This document shows, one piece after another, positions 62,342 to 64,000 of a stretch of DNA of 64,000 bases. The stretch is from NCBI RefSeq assembly GCF_014648675.1, contig NZ_BMRO01000001.1, positions 308,696 to 372,695 on the forward strand, read 5' to 3'. Each line of letters begins with the position of its first letter. Positions within the stretch are counted from its first letter, which is position 1. Below the pieces are notes generated by a model. The model ran no database searches, was not told the origin of the DNA, and worked only from the letters and a program-made list of their open reading frames with translations. This stretch comes from Actinomadura livida (lineage in GTDB: Bacteria > Actinomycetota > Actinomycetes > Streptosporangiales > Streptosporangiaceae). The translations under genes were made by a program, and so were the position numbers.

Positions 62342-63770
62342 GGTCTGCTCCTTCTCGGCTGCGCAGGTGGTCCAGCACCCGGGTGGCCGCCGCGCGCGCC
62401 GAGGCGATGCACGCGGGGATGCCCAGGCCGTCGTAGGCGGCGCCCGCGACCGCGAGCCCTGGTGCCGCGGCGACCGCGGACCGGACCCTGGCCACGCGAT
62501 CGGCGTGGCCGACGTTGTACTGCGGCAGGCCGCCGCCCCACCGGGTCACCCGGGTCTCCACGGGCAGCTCGGAGACGCCGCAGGTCGCGGCGAGCTCGGC
62601 CATCGCGGTCGCGGCCAGCTCCGCGTCGGTCCGCTGGAGCGCCCGCTCGTCGCCGAACCGGCCGATGGAGCAGCGCACCGCGATGACCTCGGGGTCGCGG
62701 TCGCGCAGATGGGGCCATTTTACCGAGCTGAACGTGACGGCCTTGACCCCCCGCCCGCCGTGCTCCGGCGCGCTCTCCACCGCGGGGACGAGGTAGCCGC
62801 TGCCGGCCGGGAGCCGCGGGAACGCGGTGGCCCGGTACGCGAGCGTGACGATCGCCATGCTGGCGTACTCGATGCCCGCCAGTTCCCGGGAGGCGTCGGG
62901 GACGTCCTCCTGGAGCAGCCGCGACGCGGGGGCCGCGGGCACGGCGATCAGCACCGCGTCGGCGTCGAGGTGCTCGGGGGCGCGGGTCGGCCCGAGGGTG
63001 AGGCGCCATCCGTCCTGGCGGCGGCGCAGTTCGCGGACCGTCGCGCCGGTGCGGATGGTCCCGCCGGCGGCGGTGACGTCGGCGGCGACCAGGTGCGGGA
63101 GCGTGCCGAGGCCGTCCGGCAGCGTGGCGAAGACCGGGCCGGGGTCCTTCGGCGCGGCGTCCCGGATGCCCTGGACGGCCTGGAGCAGCGAGCGGTGGGA
63201 GCGCGCGGCGGCGGCGACCGCGGGCAGCGTCGCGTCGAACGACAGCAGCTCGGCGCGCCCGGCGTACACGCCGCCGAGCAGCGGCTCGACGAGGCGGTCG
63301 ACGACCTCGCGGCCGACCCGGGCCCCGATGAAGTCGGCGACGGACACGTCGGCGCCGCGCCGCGTCTCGGGCAGCACGAGGTCGAGCGGGACGCGCGCCA
63401 GCCCGCCCGGGGACAGCACCCGCGCGGCCGCCAGCGCCCGCAGGTCGGACGGGACGCCCATGACCTGCCCGGACGGGATCGGCCGCAGCTCGCCGCGGCT
63501 GTAGATCGACGAGGAGGTGGTGCCGGGGTCGACCAGCTCGCCGGACCGGCCGAGGGCCGCGACGAGGTCGAGCCCCTCGGGGCGGCGGGCGAGCATCGAC
63601 TCGGCGCCCTCGTCCACCGGGATCCCGGCGATCTCGCTGACCTGCAGCTTGCCGCCGATCCGCGGGGAGCCCTCCAGGACGGTCACGCGGACGCCGTCCC
63701 GGGCCAGCATGCGGGCGGCGGCGAGGCCGGCGATGCCGCCCCCGACGACGACGGCATGGGACGTGCTCAT
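62298..63770 (-). CDS. hemG: coproporphyrinogen/protoporphyrinogen oxidase
   Basis: An FAD enzyme (CgoX/HemY type, 490 residues) that oxidises coproporphyrinogen III to coproporphyrin III in the pathway completed by hemQ. Motifs: the FAD-binding [41 protein letters not shown] and the C-terminal [20 protein letters not shown]. Actinobacterial members are often annotated as protoporphyrinogen oxidase. The ATG at 63770 has no strong ribosome site. hemE is not seen before the window ends. Confidence 0.95.
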   Translation of the reverse strand: MSTSHAVVVGGGIAGLAAARMLARDGVRVTVLEGSPRIGGKLQVSEIAGIPVDEGAESMLARRPEGLDLVAALGRSGELVDPGTTSSSIYSRGELRPIPSGQVMGVPSDLRALAAARVLSPGGLARVPLDLVLPETRRGADVSVADFIGARVGREVVDRLVEPLLGGVYAGRAELLSFDATLPAVAAAARSHRSLLQAVQGIRDAAPKDPGPVFATLPDGLGTLPHLVAADVTAAGGTIRTGATVRELRRRQDGWRLTLGPTRAPEHLDADAVLIAVPAAPASRLLQEDVPDASRELAGIEYASMAIVTLAYRATAFPRLPAGSGYLVPAVESAPEHGGRGVKAVTFSSVKWPHLRDRDPEVIAVRCSIGRFGDERALQRTDAELAATAMAELAATCGVSELPVETRVTRWGGGLPQYNVGHADRVARVRSAVAAAPGLAVAGAAYDGLGIPACIASARAAATRVLDHLRSREGADHDAADGQAQGTRTQ

Positions 63771-63879
63771 GTCCCCAGCCTCCCAGACGCGCCGCCGGAT
63801 CGCGCACCGGGGCGGCCGGGACGCGCGCCGCGGCGCGGTTTCATCACCCGAGCGACAAGTCCCGCAGATCGCGCCAGTG

Positions 63880-63885
63880 GATACT
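63880..63885 (+). promoter_or_regulatory. -10-like hexamer of the terminal secreted-protein gene
   Basis: GATACT ends 6 nt before the ATG at 63892. No ribosome site, so probably leaderless. Confidence 0.4.
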
Positions 63886-63891
63886 GGCTAT

Positions 63892-64000
63892 ATGAACCAT
63901 TGGAGCACTCTCCTCCGCGCCGCGGGCGCGGCGGCCGCGGCCGCCGTCCTGGCCGCCGGGCTCGCCGCTCCCGCGGCCGCCGACGCCCGCGGCGGCTTCG
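63892..64000 (+). CDS. secreted protein, N-terminal fragment
   Basis: Only the first 36 residues are in the window. They form a signal peptide: MNHWSTLLR, an Ala/Val/Leu-rich core, and a cleavage site after AAPAAA (followed by DARGGF). The frame is open to the window edge. The mature protein cannot be identified. Confidence 0.7.
   Translation, partial: MNHWSTLLRAAGAAAAAAVLAAGLAAPAAADARGGF

Overview
The window is very GC-rich (roughly 70-75%), packed with genes on both strands, and full of actinobacterial hallmarks: a conservon (histidine kinase, roadblock, DUF742 and GTPase genes), a WhiB regulator, an LCP cell-wall enzyme, the coproporphyrin-dependent heme genes hemQ and hemG, an IdeR/DtxR-type iron box, and many apparently leaderless genes. 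It looks like the chromosome core of a filamentous actinomycete. Streptosporangiales/Thermomonosporaceae (Actinomadura-like) is my best guess from gene flavour only. I see no tRNA, rRNA, CRISPR array, prophage or insertion sequence.

Layout. 1-4.7 kb: the end of a DUF6493-like protein, an O6-alkylguanine repair protein, a TetR regulator and an SDR oxidoreductase, a glutathione peroxidase, and two tandem paralogous mini membrane proteins (51 and 52 aa). 4.7-12 kb: a small conserved protein, an LCP ligase, an ABC exporter fusion and a 1198-aa protein with three AAA modules. 12-18.4 kb: a STAS anti-anti-sigma protein, an SGNH hydrolase and the conservon cvnA-B-C-D. 18.7-23.6 kb: an ABC importer of the SsuA/NMT1 type followed by a PhzS-like flavin monooxygenase, probably uptake and oxidation of an unknown small organic substrate. 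23.6-28 kb: a PolA-like polymerase, a DUF4234 membrane protein and a metallophosphoesterase. 28-33 kb: a divergent lipid/glycerol unit, with an AGPS-like oxidase and a lipid kinase on the minus strand and a TetR regulator and glpD on the plus strand.

33-38 kb: an iron-box-controlled sucrase/ferredoxin-like protein, WhiB, a phosphoribosyltransferase, a phosphotriesterase homologue that has lost several metal ligands, and a YihY/BrkB membrane protein. 38-42 kb: the assimilatory sulfur operon: leader peptide, siroheme sulfite reductase, zinc-ribbon mini-protein, APS/PAPS reductase and sirohydrochlorin chelatase, with translationally coupled overlaps throughout. 42-48.9 kb: a DUF1707 protein, an AidB-like acyl-CoA dehydrogenase, a TetR regulator beside an acyl-CoA dehydrogenase/APH-kinase pair, a DUF4262 protein and a GNAT acetyltransferase. 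49-53 kb: GlgX, a four-helix membrane protein and two RibD-C-type reductases arranged tail to tail. 53-64 kb: an ATP-dependent DNA ligase, a HelR-like RNA polymerase recycling ATPase, a DUF4236 protein, a secreted S15 peptidase, a stand-alone LigD-type polymerase domain, MsrB, a TIGR04222-like protein, hemQ-hemG and the start of a secreted protein.

Two genome-scale habits stand out. Many genes have a TANNNT-like -10 hexamer ending 6-8 nt before the start codon, the signature of leaderless mRNA. Four convergent gene pairs share the palindrome CTAG as a two-strand stop codon.
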